Assembly (NCBI GenBank): GCA_036655975.1
Contig: JAVVPD010000005.1
Location: 1-50,574 of the forward strand
Length of the DNA: 50,574 nucleotides
DNA from: CASQEL01 sp036655975
GTDB taxonomy: Bacteria > Desulfobacterota > Desulfovibrionia > Desulfovibrionales > Desulfovibrionaceae
Reading direction: 5' to 3'
The translations under genes and the position numbers were made by a program. The notes beneath the pieces were generated by a model. The model was given only the letters and a program-made list of their open reading frames with translations. It did not search any database and was not told where the DNA came from. Positions 40,908 to 50,314 of this stretch are shown in pieces. Every line of letters starts with the position of its first letter. The stretch's first letter is position 1.

Positions 40908-41744
40908 TCAGCGCACGTTGACCCGAGGAAGAAGTTTTTCCCCCAATTTGTCCAACAAGCATTCGAACACTCTTTGTCGAATACCCAAATGCTTCAGGGC
41001 AAAACCGTCAAGACGGCTGATAGTTTTATTTTCACTGGCGGCACGGTCAAAAAGATGGGCAAAAAAGTTGGCAAGGTGCACCCCGCACGCCAGTGTGGTG
41101 TGCGCCTCCGCTTGCAGGGGGGCATGGTGGTACTGCATGGCTGCGGTCAATTGGGCGGGCAAATGCCACAGGTTCGCCAGCCATGCGCTTACCTGCTCAT
41201 GGCTGAAACCCAAAACAGCTGTTTCCGCTTCTTTGGCAGTCATGGTGCTGGCATACATAAGCGTAGAAATTTCTGCACATTGTTCTGGCAACTGGGTAGT
41301 AATAATAACTTTGCCAAAATCGTGCAACAAACCGGCAGTAATAAAATCCTCCAGCCCCGGCAAACGCAAATGAATTGCCACCTCACGCGCCGCAGTAGAA
41401 CAGGCTATACTGTGTTCGCGCAGAAGCGATTGATGCTTCAGCATATAGTCCATGGCAACGGTAGAAATAATCAGGCCTTTAACTACATTCATCCCCAGCA
41501 AGGCCACGGCGTTTTGAATGGAAGCAATACGCCCCGGAAAACCATACAGGGCAGAATTGACCATTTTCAGCAACTTGGTCGTCAGCACTTGATCCCTGCC
41601 GATAATGGCGGCAACTTGGGTCATATTCGCCTTTTTACTTTCCATAAGCTCCATGGCTTCTTCAAGCACAGTGGGAAGCGTGGGAAGATTCCTTGAAGCC
41701 ATAATCTTTTTTTTAAAAAATTGTTCCTTCTCGGCATTAACCAT
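40908..41744 (-). CDS. HDOD domain protein
   Basis: 278 aa. The HDOD domain spans about 20-225: LPTLPTVLEEAMELMESK, AIIGRDQVLTTKLLKMVNSALYGFPGRI, ALLGMNVVKGLIIS and a HDFGK pair at LLHDFGKVII, where a standard HD would bind metals. HDOD proteins usually act in signalling rather than catalysis. GAGCAGGGG-like sequence precedes the ATG. It follows the 101-aa gene by 24 bases, so both are probably co-transcribed. Confidence 0.88.
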   Translation of the reverse strand: MVNAEKEQFFKKKIMASRNLPTLPTVLEEAMELMESKKANMTQVAAIIGRDQVLTTKLLKMVNSALYGFPGRIASIQNAVALLGMNVVKGLIISTVAMDYMLKHQSLLREHSIACSTAAREVAIHLRLPGLEDFITAGLLHDFGKVIITTQLPEQCAEISTLMYASTMTAKEAETAVLGFSHEQVSAWLANLWHLPAQLTAAMQYHHAPLQAEAHTTLACGVHLANFFAHLFDRAASENKTISRLDGFALKHLGIRQRVFECLLDKLGEKLLPRVNVR

Positions 41745-41768
41745 ACTACATACCCCTGCTTATGCTGA

Positions 41769-42074
41769 CTAGATGCGTACTTTAAAATGTTTCAAAAGTA
41801 TGGCATACATGGACAACATAAAAGGATCTTCCCTATATTTTTCAAAAAGTTGGGGCAGTCTATCGTACACAGCTTGAGCATCATACCCTATATCAAAGCC
41901 AGGGACGTGTTTTCCCATGACAATAACCTCGTCAACACCTGCCATAAAAAAACGGCGCACCATAGCTTCATCCACAGTGCTGTTAGCATAGGCGAGTAAT
42001 ATTCCTTGGGGATTTATCACGTCATCCCCAATAACCATGCCAGTTTTTAAACTATCCAAAGGAATTTTTTGCAT
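41769..42074 (-). CDS. Small protein linked to HD-type signalling
   Basis: 101 aa. The pattern IPLDSLKTGMVIGDDVINPQG and later LLAYANSTVDEAMVRRFFMAGVDEVIV resembles the short domain that often precedes HD-GYP or HDOD domains, here as a separate protein. I do not recognise a published name. It is followed after 24 bases by the HDOD gene, supporting a joint role. Confidence 0.65.
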   Translation of the reverse strand: MQKIPLDSLKTGMVIGDDVINPQGILLAYANSTVDEAMVRRFFMAGVDEVIVMGKHVPGFDIGYDAQAVYDRLPQLFEKYREDPFMLSMYAILLKHFKVRI

Positions 42075-42160
42075 CCACCCAACCTTTCATGCCTTATCCA
42101 ACATATTGTACTAGTTACTACACGAAGCCATCATACATGTAAACCGTGCAGAACAAGAGG

Positions 42161-43411
42161 CTATTGCTCAAGACACTCACAGTACCATGCTCCCGACAGC
42201 CGCGTGAGCTGTTTTGCTATTTCCAATTCTATAAGTAAGCTGTTCACCCGCGCTACAGGCAAATTCAACGCAACACACAAGGTATCCACATGTGTGCTAC
42301 CGTGCTGGCGTACATAGGCCACTAAAGATCCCGCATCCCCTTCCGGCAAGGGACGGGCTGTGCGCGGCTTGACACCCTGCACGGGCACGGCGGGTGAAGG
42401 CACGGGCCGTGGAGAGGGCAAAGGGGGGCTCTCCCCGGCAGTCCAAGAATCAGAGGAAGCTCCATAATCCGGCCCCAATGCATCGCCGCTAATGCCATAA
42501 TTTTCAAGAGACACGGCAAGATCGCGCATAATATCTTCTGCCGAAAAAACCACATGTGCGCCTTGGCGAATCAAATCCTGACACCCTTCTGACTGTTTAC
42601 TGAACACAGGGCCGGGAATGGCATACACCTCACGGTTTTGCTCCAAAGCCAGACGCGCGGTGATCAGGCTACCGCTCCGCAAGGCCGCTTCCACCACCAA
42701 TACCCCCAGTGACAGACCGCTGATAATTCGGTTACGAACCGGAAAATTACGGCCCATGGGCATGGTGCCGGCCGCGAATTCCGACACGAGCAGCCCTTCC
42801 TGCGCCAGTACCGCGTAAGCCTGTGCGTTGTTGGGCGGATAAATCACATCAATACCGGTACCGAGCACGGCAACAGATTTCCCCACTTCGCACAGGGCAT
42901 GGGTGTGAGCGGCACTGTCAATCCCCAACGCCATACCCGAAACAATGGTGATACCGCATGCCGACAAGCGCCGCGCAATATTGGAAGACACCCGCAGCCC
43001 TTCCGGCGTGCACGAACGCGAACCTACCACCGCCACCGCAGGGGCGCGTAACAGTGAAAGGTCACCCTTGCAATACAGCAGAACCGGAGCATCGGGTAAT
43101 TGCCGTAAAAGGGGTGGGTACATAGCGTCGTGCCACAAAATAATATGCGCGTCCAAACTTTGAGCGCTGTCCCACTCCAAACGTGCCGTAGTGCGCCACG
43201 AGCCGGACTGCACCTGAGCTTTTTTTGCAGCACTGATGCCGGCCTCGCCCCAACGCTCCATACACTGCATGGCGGCATAGGCCGACCCAAAGGTTTGCAG
43301 CAAGCGCGCACACGAGCGCGGCCCCATGCCGTGTGTATGACGCAAAGCCAGACTCGCCCAAAATTGGGTGCGCGCTTGCTCATCAAAAACAGTCCAAGGC
43401 AATGCCTTCAT
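42161..43411 (-). CDS. dprA: DNA-processing protein DprA
   Basis: 416 aa. It protects incoming single-stranded DNA and loads RecA in natural transformation. The Rossmann-like core shows VAVVGSRSCTPEGL, SGMALGIDSAAH, VLGTGIDVIYPPNN and VEAALRSGSLITA, and a C-terminal winged-helix region follows a Pro-rich linker (about 315-345). Whether the strain is competent cannot be told here. ATG at 43411 is chosen over a TTG at 43417 that overlaps the cpoB stop. It follows cpoB by 2 bases. Confidence 0.95.
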   Translation of the reverse strand: MKALPWTVFDEQARTQFWASLALRHTHGMGPRSCARLLQTFGSAYAAMQCMERWGEAGISAAKKAQVQSGSWRTTARLEWDSAQSLDAHIILWHDAMYPPLLRQLPDAPVLLYCKGDLSLLRAPAVAVVGSRSCTPEGLRVSSNIARRLSACGITIVSGMALGIDSAAHTHALCEVGKSVAVLGTGIDVIYPPNNAQAYAVLAQEGLLVSEFAAGTMPMGRNFPVRNRIISGLSLGVLVVEAALRSGSLITARLALEQNREVYAIPGPVFSKQSEGCQDLIRQGAHVVFSAEDIMRDLAVSLENYGISGDALGPDYGASSDSWTAGESPPLPSPRPVPSPAVPVQGVKPRTARPLPEGDAGSLVAYVRQHGSTHVDTLCVALNLPVARVNSLLIELEIAKQLTRLSGAWYCECLEQ

Positions 43412-43413
43412 AG

Positions 43414-44538
43414 TCAACGGGCCAGACCGCGCCCCTTCACATAACGTGCCGCTTCTGAGGCAGGAAAATCCGCCAACACGGCTTTGTATTGCAGCACGGC
43501 ATTGTCCTTATCTCCCAAACGAGTATAGGTCATGCCCGCCTTCAGCAGGGCATCGGCGCTTTTATGATGCCGAGGGTAGCGGCTTGCCACTTCTTTGAAT
43601 TGCAACAGCGCGTCCGCATAGTTGCGCTGCGCGTATAGACATTCGCCGATCCAATAATAGGCGTTGGGGGCATAGCGTCCTGAAGGAAATTCCTGCAAAA
43701 AAGCGTTGAAACGCTTAATGGCCTCCGCCGACTGACCGCCACGGGCCAAAGCCAAAGCGGCAGAATACGCGCTTTCTTCACCCTTCATCTTGGGGGCCAA
43801 TGGAGCCTCGGCTGCTCCCCGCGCCGCCGCCACGGGAGGGCTCACAGGCGCTGGTGTTAGCGCAGTGGTGGCAAGGGCCGTGGCGGACGGCTCGTGCCCT
43901 GCAGTGGGCTTTTCCGGCGGCAAAGCCAGTGACACCGCCGATTGCACAGGAACGGGCGTTGTGGGCGGGCTTGTCGCTGCCGCAACGGGTGCGGAGGCTG
44001 ACGGAGCGGACGCGCTAAGGTTGGGCACAGGGGCAGGCTTTGCGCTAGGTGCCGAAGCCGCCGTTGGCGGCAGAGCCAAAAAAGTATCGGAGGGGGCCTG
44101 TGGAGAGGCTGGCGGAGCAGGCGTGGGCGGTGCCACGGGCGCTGGAGAAGAAGAAGGGGAAGGCGCGGCCCTTGTCACCGTAGCTGAGGAAGCGGGAACG
44201 GCAGAAGCCACAGGGGCAGGCGCGCTCTTTGTGGAGGCAAGCCCCCCGGAAGGTGCGGCTTCCAGCGGCTTGTAGCTCCCCGCCTTAACCGTGGGCACAA
44301 CCATATATTGAGTTTTTTTACCCCTCAGCGTTTTTACTTCAAGACTTGTCACTTCTGTGGAAAGCTCGTCAATGCGTTTGTCCAACGCGCGGACACTTTG
44401 TTCCAATTCTTGCATATCCGTACGTGTCGCCACAGCGTCATGCTCTGCTTCTACCACCCTATTTTCAAGTTTACGGTTAGCACAGGCCGCGCAGAGCATA
44501 ATGATACCCAACACCAAAATTTTTTGTATCCAGCGCAT
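43414..44538 (-). CDS. Tol-Pal system protein CpoB/YbgF-like lipoprotein
   Basis: 374 aa. The signal peptide ends in a lipobox (MLCAAC at about residue 14-19), then a coiled coil of about 45 residues, a Pro/Ala/Ser-rich linker of roughly 150 residues, and C-terminal tetratricopeptide repeats (EESAYSAALALARGGQ, AIKRFNAFLQEFPSG, SPADALLQF-like). CpoB coordinates cell-wall synthesis with Tol-Pal. The linker is longer than in E. coli YbgF and no tolA/pal genes are close. ATG at 44538 has GAGGG upstream. Confidence 0.85.
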   Translation of the reverse strand: MRWIQKILVLGIIMLCAACANRKLENRVVEAEHDAVATRTDMQELEQSVRALDKRIDELSTEVTSLEVKTLRGKKTQYMVVPTVKAGSYKPLEAAPSGGLASTKSAPAPVASAVPASSATVTRAAPSPSSSPAPVAPPTPAPPASPQAPSDTFLALPPTAASAPSAKPAPVPNLSASAPSASAPVAAATSPPTTPVPVQSAVSLALPPEKPTAGHEPSATALATTALTPAPVSPPVAAARGAAEAPLAPKMKGEESAYSAALALARGGQSAEAIKRFNAFLQEFPSGRYAPNAYYWIGECLYAQRNYADALLQFKEVASRYPRHHKSADALLKAGMTYTRLGDKDNAVLQYKAVLADFPASEAARYVKGRGLAR

Positions 44539-44673
44539 AGTTTCCCTCACAGCATGCAGCACTTTATAGACACTTCGTACCCTACGGGAGATAGATACGA
44601 ATTTCAAGGCTCTTGCACCAATAGAAATTTTAAGGCAAAACCACGGGGACAGTTGTTAAGGGAGTTCGTTGCC

Positions 44674-45642
44674 ATGAATATAGACCTAGGAATATTCCAG
44701 AGTTTTTTGCAGCCTCTTGGTATTGCAAGCCCTGGGATTCAATTGGCTCTTGATATATTGACCGTCATTCTACCCCTGACCGCCCTGTCCGCACTGGCAG
44801 GCCTCCCCTTCATCTCGCTCACGGCGGAGGTTCTAGGACAGCTGCGGCAGCGCGCATTTTATGATAAAGGTGCGCGCCAGTTGGCGGCTTTGGCCGCACT
44901 GCTCGGCTGGCTGTTTACCCTTGGGGGAGGGCTGCTCGTCTGGTCACGGCTGGACACCGCAGCGCGCTACCCTGCGGTGGTGCAGGGCTATGTGGTATGG
45001 TATGCCTGTATCATCACCGCTACCTTGTGCCTGAGCCTGCACTATACGCTGTGGAAAACCCTACGCAACTGGCGTTTGTGTCATCAAAATTTGGCTTTTG
45101 TGGGAGGCTGCTGCGGCGCTATAGCACTGTATGCAGGCCTGAGCCTGTTGGATAATGAATGCCGCATTGACCAAGGTTTACCTGCCGCCCCCGATATGTG
45201 GGCGCTCTTTGTCCCCCACTATCCCTCTCCCCTATGGAATATTTTATACTATTTGCCTTCACTGGCCGTGGGGCTGGGGGCGGGTTTGGGCACCCTATGG
45301 CTTTTGTTACGCCGCAAACGCGACGATTACGGGCGTGATTACTACAACACCATCCTGCCATGGTGCGCCACATGGGCCCGCAATGCTTGGGTGCTCCTGT
45401 GGCTTATTTTGCTCAGTTTCAGCCTCATGGATATATTCCTTACCTGGCAGGAAGGCGAAAGCCCCTTCCTGCTGGACGCGGCTATTTTTCAAGCACTGCA
45501 CATATTGTTGTGGGCACTGCCAGCGCTGTTATGGACCATGGCCGCCCGCTCCAAAACCCCTTTACGCCATAAGCTGACCCTTATTTTTGCCCAGAGTATC
45601 GCCATGGCCTTCACGGTACCCTTGTGCCTTAGCCTGATATAA
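44674..45642 (+). CDS. Unknown integral membrane protein (about eight spans)
   Basis: 322 aa. Hydrophobic segments begin at about 22 (ALDILTVILPLTALSALAGL), then near 70, 105, 140, 190, 230, 265 and 300. Charged loops include LLLRRKRDDYGRDYYN. I recognise no family; the arrangement is not one of a standard transporter. ATG at 44674 is supported by AAGGGAG 10 bases upstream; the longer frame runs back over the cpoB gene. It is 30 bases before the SLC13 gene, so they are probably one operon. Confidence 0.7.
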   Translation: MNIDLGIFQSFLQPLGIASPGIQLALDILTVILPLTALSALAGLPFISLTAEVLGQLRQRAFYDKGARQLAALAALLGWLFTLGGGLLVWSRLDTAARYPAVVQGYVVWYACIITATLCLSLHYTLWKTLRNWRLCHQNLAFVGGCCGAIALYAGLSLLDNECRIDQGLPAAPDMWALFVPHYPSPLWNILYYLPSLAVGLGAGLGTLWLLLRRKRDDYGRDYYNTILPWCATWARNAWVLLWLILLSFSLMDIFLTWQEGESPFLLDAAIFQALHILLWALPALLWTMAARSKTPLRHKLTLIFAQSIAMAFTVPLCLSLI

Positions 45643-45672
45643 AACCGTATTACGCACATGACAGGAGAAAAC

Positions 45673-47079
45673 ATGCCCACACCTCTTGCCTCCCCCACCC
45701 CTTCTTGGACCGCTGACCCGCGCGTACGGTGGGCTGTGGCACTTGTCCTGCCCGGTGGCGCGGCGGTATGGCTGCACAGTCTCGGGCTGGGGGTTCCCTT
45801 AGTGCTGTTTACCCTAATCACCCTATGGGCTTTGTGCCTATGGGCCATGGAACTCTTGCCCGATGCGCTGGTGGCGGTGCTTATTCCTATTTTATATATT
45901 GTCACTGGGGTTGGTAAACCCGCACAGATTCTGTCGCCATGGACCCTTTCCATCGGCTGGTTGGTTCTCGGCGGGCTGATGATCGGCGCGTTTATGATGA
46001 AAACAGGCCTCGCTCGACGTTTGGCCTTACGCAGTATTCAGGCGGTGGGCGGTTCTTTTCTCCGTTTACTGTGGGGTATTTTACTGGCAGGGCTGATTAT
46101 GGCCCCATTTATTCCCTCAGTGCTCGGGCGCAGTTCCATTCTAACCGTTGTATGTATCGGGGTATGCCAAGCTCTGGACTTAAAAAAATATTCCCGTGAA
46201 GCGTCCGCCGTCATTCTGGCGGGCTTTGTGGCGGTGGCAGCTCCCAAACTGGCCTTTCTGACAGGCGGTGCCGATATTGCCATGGCCATGAATCTGGGCG
46301 CACAGGTAACCGGCGTACAGGTCACTTGGCTACAATATAGTCTCCACAATTTTCTCCCTGCGCTGCTCTACGGCATCTTAAGCATGTTGTGTATTATTGT
46401 GATGCTACGCCCAAAAATTGAAGCCTCCGTCTACCCTATTATCAACGCGCAATTGGCAAGCCTTGGCCCCATGAGCCGCAATGAATATAAGAGCATGGGC
46501 CTATTATGTTTGCTACTGCTCCTCTTGGTTTCAGACAGCCTGCACGGTGTTAACGTGGGCTGGATCATGCTCCTTTTGCCCTCTCTGGCTTTTTTTCCCG
46601 GCATAGGCCTCTTGGATAAACAGGATTTTGGTAAGCTCAATTTTACAGCAGTTTTTTTTATTACCGGTTGTATGAGCATCGGGGCGGCGGCTAAAGCAAG
46701 CGGCATGGATAAAGTGCTGGCTGACAGCTTATTACCCCTACTCAGCGGTTCGGAACTCTACACGGTTATGGCAACCTATGTAGCGGGCATCGGCTTTAAC
46801 GCCTTGCTCACCCCCTTGGCGGCATACGCCTCACTGACCACCGCGCTCACAGAAATAGCCATCCAATTGCAGGTGCCGCCGCTACTCGTGCTCTACACCT
46901 ATAATTACGGGCTGGATCAATATCTTTTTCCTTACGAATACCCCGTGCTGCTGTTCTTTTACGCCACAGGCTATGTCTCTTTGAATACCGTCATCAAAGT
47001 GATGGGGCTACGCATGCTGGTGGCTGCCCCCTTTATAGCGGGCATTGCCTATCCGTATTGGAAATATTGCCTGCAATAA
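45673..47079 (+). CDS. SLC13/DASS-type anion permease
   Basis: 468 aa with about 11 spans. The two-repeat scaffold of divalent anion:sodium symporters shows in IGWLVLGGLMIGAFMMKTGLARRLALR and a late FFITGCMSIGAAAKASGMDKVLADSL. SNT-like Ser-Asn-Thr motifs are not clear, so this could be a divergent member; the substrate (dicarboxylate, citrate or sulfate) cannot be told. ATG at 45673 is chosen because AGGAG lies 5 bases upstream; an ATG 15 bases earlier would place that site inside the gene. It converges with the glycosyltransferase, stops 3 bases apart. Confidence 0.85.
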   Translation: MPTPLASPTPSWTADPRVRWAVALVLPGGAAVWLHSLGLGVPLVLFTLITLWALCLWAMELLPDALVAVLIPILYIVTGVGKPAQILSPWTLSIGWLVLGGLMIGAFMMKTGLARRLALRSIQAVGGSFLRLLWGILLAGLIMAPFIPSVLGRSSILTVVCIGVCQALDLKKYSREASAVILAGFVAVAAPKLAFLTGGADIAMAMNLGAQVTGVQVTWLQYSLHNFLPALLYGILSMLCIIVMLRPKIEASVYPIINAQLASLGPMSRNEYKSMGLLCLLLLLLVSDSLHGVNVGWIMLLLPSLAFFPGIGLLDKQDFGKLNFTAVFFITGCMSIGAAAKASGMDKVLADSLLPLLSGSELYTVMATYVAGIGFNALLTPLAAYASLTTALTEIAIQLQVPPLLVLYTYNYGLDQYLFPYEYPVLLFFYATGYVSLNTVIKVMGLRMLVAAPFIAGIAYPYWKYCLQ

Positions 47080-47082
47080 CCC

Positions 47083-48303
47083 TTAACGGGCCGCCTTCCA
47101 ACGCTCATAGCTGTTGAGCAGCCTTTGCACTTGCTGGGGCCCCTGCTGCTGAATATCGTATTGATTCAAAATAGTGTTCCGAGCAGCCTGACAAAGAGGC
47201 TCCATCAACCTTGCCCTTTCCAGCAAGCCACTCACCGTGCGCGCGAGGGCATCCGCATCCCAAAAATCGCACAAAAAACCATTTTCCCCGTGCCGGATAA
47301 TTTCACGCACAGGATCTGTATCAGAGCCCACCACCAGACAGCCGCAACTCATAGCCTCAAACAAGCCGGACGACAGCGCAAAAGGCGCGGTTAAGTACAC
47401 GTGCACCGTCGAGGCACGTAGCAAAGCACGATATTCCGCATAGGGCCGGAAACCCAAAAAATGAACGCGGGCTTGTTCCTCCTTTGTCAAAGCAGACAAA
47501 GAAGGCAAAACTTCGGGCAGAGGGGATTTTTCTTTGCCCGCATCTGTGGCCCCCGCCATGATGACAATATGGCACTGGGGCCGAGCCGCAAGGATGGCCG
47601 GAATACTTTTGACAAATTGCCCAAAACCGCGAAAAGCCTCCAGACTGCGCCCCGCAAAGGTGACCAATTCTGCATGAGGGGGCAGGTCGCAATCTCGGAG
47701 GGGTTCACGCTCCGGCGAAGGTGAAAAAAACTTCGTATCCACCCCTTGTGCTAATACGTGAATGGATTTCGCCAAACAGGCTGGAAATTGTTCTTTTTGC
47801 CACTGGGTAAAAGTGAAGGCAAAATCACAGTCAGACAGCGTGTTAAACTGACACCAGTTACGCGCCCTAGCGGGAGCGAAATCTGCCGGCGGACGAGCCT
47901 TGCCCTCGGCAAAAAAAGTATAGTTCTCGCCCTTGGTATAGAACCAGTCCGCATAGACAGCGCGAAAAGCATCGGGAAAAATATCCCCCACATACAGCGC
48001 GTGCCCCCCTCCAGAAGACGCACACACGATGTCGGGTTTAAAGCCCTGTCGCTGTATACGTAGCATGGCGTTAGCCGTGCAGGCCCCTCGGCGTAAAGAC
48101 AACAACATTTCCCGTTCTGCGGGATCGGCGTTTTCCACCGCTTTGGGGGAGCCCACCAGCAGGGGACGTACCCCCGCAATTTTTACCTCCCGCCGCTGAC
48201 GTTCTGCCAAAAACAAGGTACTTGTATGCTTCAATGCACCAAAATATCTTGCAATATATTGAAACTGCCCGGGAAAAGACTGGTGAATAAAAAGAATATG
48301 CAT
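47083..48303 (-). CDS. Glycosyltransferase, GT4-like
   Basis: 406 aa GT-B fold enzyme. The N-terminal domain begins MHILFIHQSFPGQFQYIARYF, and the C-terminal nucleotide-sugar domain has LAQGVDTKFFSP, HFLGFRPYAEYRALLRASTVHVYLTAPF and the E-x7-E type LFEAMSCGCLVVGSDTDPV. It probably adds a hexose to a surface polysaccharide or lipid. No polysaccharide genes are near. A small hairpin (48314-48330) lies just before its ribosome site. Confidence 0.88.
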   Translation of the reverse strand: MHILFIHQSFPGQFQYIARYFGALKHTSTLFLAERQRREVKIAGVRPLLVGSPKAVENADPAEREMLLSLRRGACTANAMLRIQRQGFKPDIVCASSGGGHALYVGDIFPDAFRAVYADWFYTKGENYTFFAEGKARPPADFAPARARNWCQFNTLSDCDFAFTFTQWQKEQFPACLAKSIHVLAQGVDTKFFSPSPEREPLRDCDLPPHAELVTFAGRSLEAFRGFGQFVKSIPAILAARPQCHIVIMAGATDAGKEKSPLPEVLPSLSALTKEEQARVHFLGFRPYAEYRALLRASTVHVYLTAPFALSSGLFEAMSCGCLVVGSDTDPVREIIRHGENGFLCDFWDADALARTVSGLLERARLMEPLCQAARNTILNQYDIQQQGPQQVQRLLNSYERWKAAR

Positions 48304-48833
48304 GCGCGCCCCCGTAGCGAAAAACGCTACTCATGATATATACGATACTGCAAATCAAGTATATGCCACACCATACAAAGATGGGAGAATCTGACACCGC
48401 TACGGGAAGAACAAGGCTCTCGTTCGAGGCCCTGCTCGACAACACTATATGACTATTCTTCCAGTAAGTAAAGCTGCATACATGCCTGCTCTCCAGTTCC
48501 CTAGCCCGCTGATACCTCAGGGGCGACCGCGCAACATGCCTTGATACAAATATAGAATAACATATTATACATAGCTTTACGCATAACTAGCCCCGTCAAA
48601 GCGCGCACGGGCAAATGAAAAGTGGACAGTTATATGGGCACGCGATATACTTCACCCCACAGTAAATACACCTGCAAACATTTGTAATCATTTATAATAA
48701 TAAATATTATAGTGAAAACACCCTGGGCTTACTTTTTTCTCCCCAAAGGGTGGGGGAATGTACCCTACAAAAGCGCATAGCTATCGCCCCCATGGAATAA
48801 AAAACGTGTTTATACAAGAGTGAGGTTAGCTCT
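48304..48833. other. 530-base intergenic region
   Basis: Apart from the hairpin at 48314-48330 and the trkH promoter at 48682-48710, I see no gene, no tRNA-like fold and no clear repeat. A short CCCGT/ACGGG pairing lies around 48593-48612. The leader of about 115 bases before trkH has G-rich and C-rich stretches (48720-48775) that could fold, but I cannot name a motif. Confidence 0.4.
48682..48710 (+). promoter_or_regulatory. Candidate sigma-70 promoter for trkH
   Basis: TTGTAA (48682-48687) and TATTAT (48705-48710) with a 17-base spacer, in an AT-rich stretch. Start near 48717, leaving about 115 bases of leader. Confidence 0.5.
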
Positions 48834-50297
48834 TTGCAAGCAAAAATGGTTATTTTTATCATGGGTGTATTGATTATATGCCTAGGTTTAACCATGGTAT
48901 TTCCCCTCTTGGTGTCCCTATATTATCAGGACGGGGCCACCATGGCCTTGGGTTTAAGCCTGTTGACCGTTGTGGGCGTGGGGGCGGTGTTGACTTGGGG
49001 CGCACGGCATCGGGAAAAAACGCTCTTGTCGCACCGTGAAGGCCTGGCGATTGTGGGCTTGTGCTGGATAGCCGCCTCACTGGCGGGGGGTCTCCCCTAT
49101 ATTTTGGGCGGGCATATATCCTTTACGGATGCGGTCTTTGAAAGCGCTTCCGGCTTCACCACCACGGGCGCGTCTATTCTGAGTGATGTCGAGAGCATGC
49201 CCAAGGGCATACTGCTGTGGCGCTCGCTGACGCACTGGCTCGGCGGCATGGGGATCATTCTCCTTTCGCTGGCTATTCTGCCCCTGTTCGGCATGGGCGG
49301 TATGCAATTATATAAAGCCGAAGTGCCAGGCCCTTCCCCCGACAAATTGACCCCACGCTTGCAAGATACCGCCATGTTATTGTGGAAGGTCTACGGCCTG
49401 TTAACTATTGTGCAGATTATCCTACTGATTCTCGCGGGCATGGACACTTTTGATGCGGTAAACCACACCTTTGCCACGGTGGCGACCGGGGGTTTTTCTA
49501 CCAAAAATACTTCCATCGCGGCCTTTCCAAGCCCTGTTATTCAATGGATTCTCATCGTATTCATGTTTCTGGCGGGTATCAACTTTGCCCTGCACTACAA
49601 ATGGCTGCGTGGCGATTTCAAAGTATACCGTCTGGACAGAGAATGTGTGCTCTACACCGTGCTGATTTTTTTGGGCGGCGCACTGATTACGCTGGGGCTG
49701 GTCTGGCGGGGGGTAATGCCCTTTGACACTTTGTCCAACATAGAAGCCACCGTCCGCGCGGCCTATTTTCAAGCGGTATCCATTTGTACTACCACAGGTT
49801 TTGTGAGCGAAAACTTTGCCTTGTGGCCCGCCGCAACCTTATGCGTCTTATTATTTTTGATGTTTTTAGGCGGCTGTGCGGGCTCCACCAGTGGTGGTAT
49901 GAAGGTGATGCGTATTCGGGTGTTGTACGAATTGATCAATCAGGAAATTTTCCGTTTAGTACACCCGCATTCGGTACGGCATTTAAAAATGGGCGGGCAA
50001 ACGCTGGCTCCCACGGTGGTTACGGGAGTAGTAGGATTTATCCTCCTGTATTTGTGTATTTTATTTGCATCCACCTTTATACTGACCATTTTTGAGCTGG
50101 ATTTAGTCACCGCCTTCACCGCCACTCTCACCTGTCTGTCCAATGTTGGGCCTGGTCTGGGTTCGGTAGGCCCCGTGGAAAACTTCGGGCACTTGCCAAA
50201 CCCCGTAAAATGGGTATTAACTTTGTGTATGCTTATTGGAAGATTAGAGATTTACGCCATTTTTATTCTTTTTGTACCGGAATTCTGGAAGCACTGA
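48834..50297 (+). CDS. trkH: TrkH potassium uptake channel
   Basis: 487 aa. Four pore repeats each centred on a short loop: SASGFTTTGAS (first filter), TFATVATGGFSTKN (second), SICTTTGFVSEN (third), and LTCLSNVGPGLG (fourth), as in TrkH/KtrB. It needs a TrkA gating subunit, not in the window. The start is a TTG with GAGG 8 bases upstream; the first in-frame ATG is 12 bases later but too far from that site. The next gene starts 18 bases after it. Confidence 0.93.
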   Translation: MQAKMVIFIMGVLIICLGLTMVFPLLVSLYYQDGATMALGLSLLTVVGVGAVLTWGARHREKTLLSHREGLAIVGLCWIAASLAGGLPYILGGHISFTDAVFESASGFTTTGASILSDVESMPKGILLWRSLTHWLGGMGIILLSLAILPLFGMGGMQLYKAEVPGPSPDKLTPRLQDTAMLLWKVYGLLTIVQIILLILAGMDTFDAVNHTFATVATGGFSTKNTSIAAFPSPVIQWILIVFMFLAGINFALHYKWLRGDFKVYRLDRECVLYTVLIFLGGALITLGLVWRGVMPFDTLSNIEATVRAAYFQAVSICTTTGFVSENFALWPAATLCVLLFLMFLGGCAGSTSGGMKVMRIRVLYELINQEIFRLVHPHSVRHLKMGGQTLAPTVVTGVVGFILLYLCILFASTFILTIFELDLVTAFTATLTCLSNVGPGLGSVGPVENFGHLPNPVKWVLTLCMLIGRLEIYAIFILFVPEFWKH

Positions 50298-50314
50298 ATT
50301 TTGTAAAGGAAGCT

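Noticed and set aside
43790..44275. 161-codon Gly/Ala-rich plus-strand ORF
   Set aside because: It is the antisense shadow of the Pro/Ala-rich linker of CpoB.
44308..44673. N-terminal extension of the unknown membrane protein
   Set aside because: It lies opposite the cpoB coding region, and a good ribosome site is at 44674.
48420..48450. Possible T-loop GTTCGAG in the trkH upstream region
   Set aside because: Neighbouring sequence does not fold into a tRNA cloverleaf.
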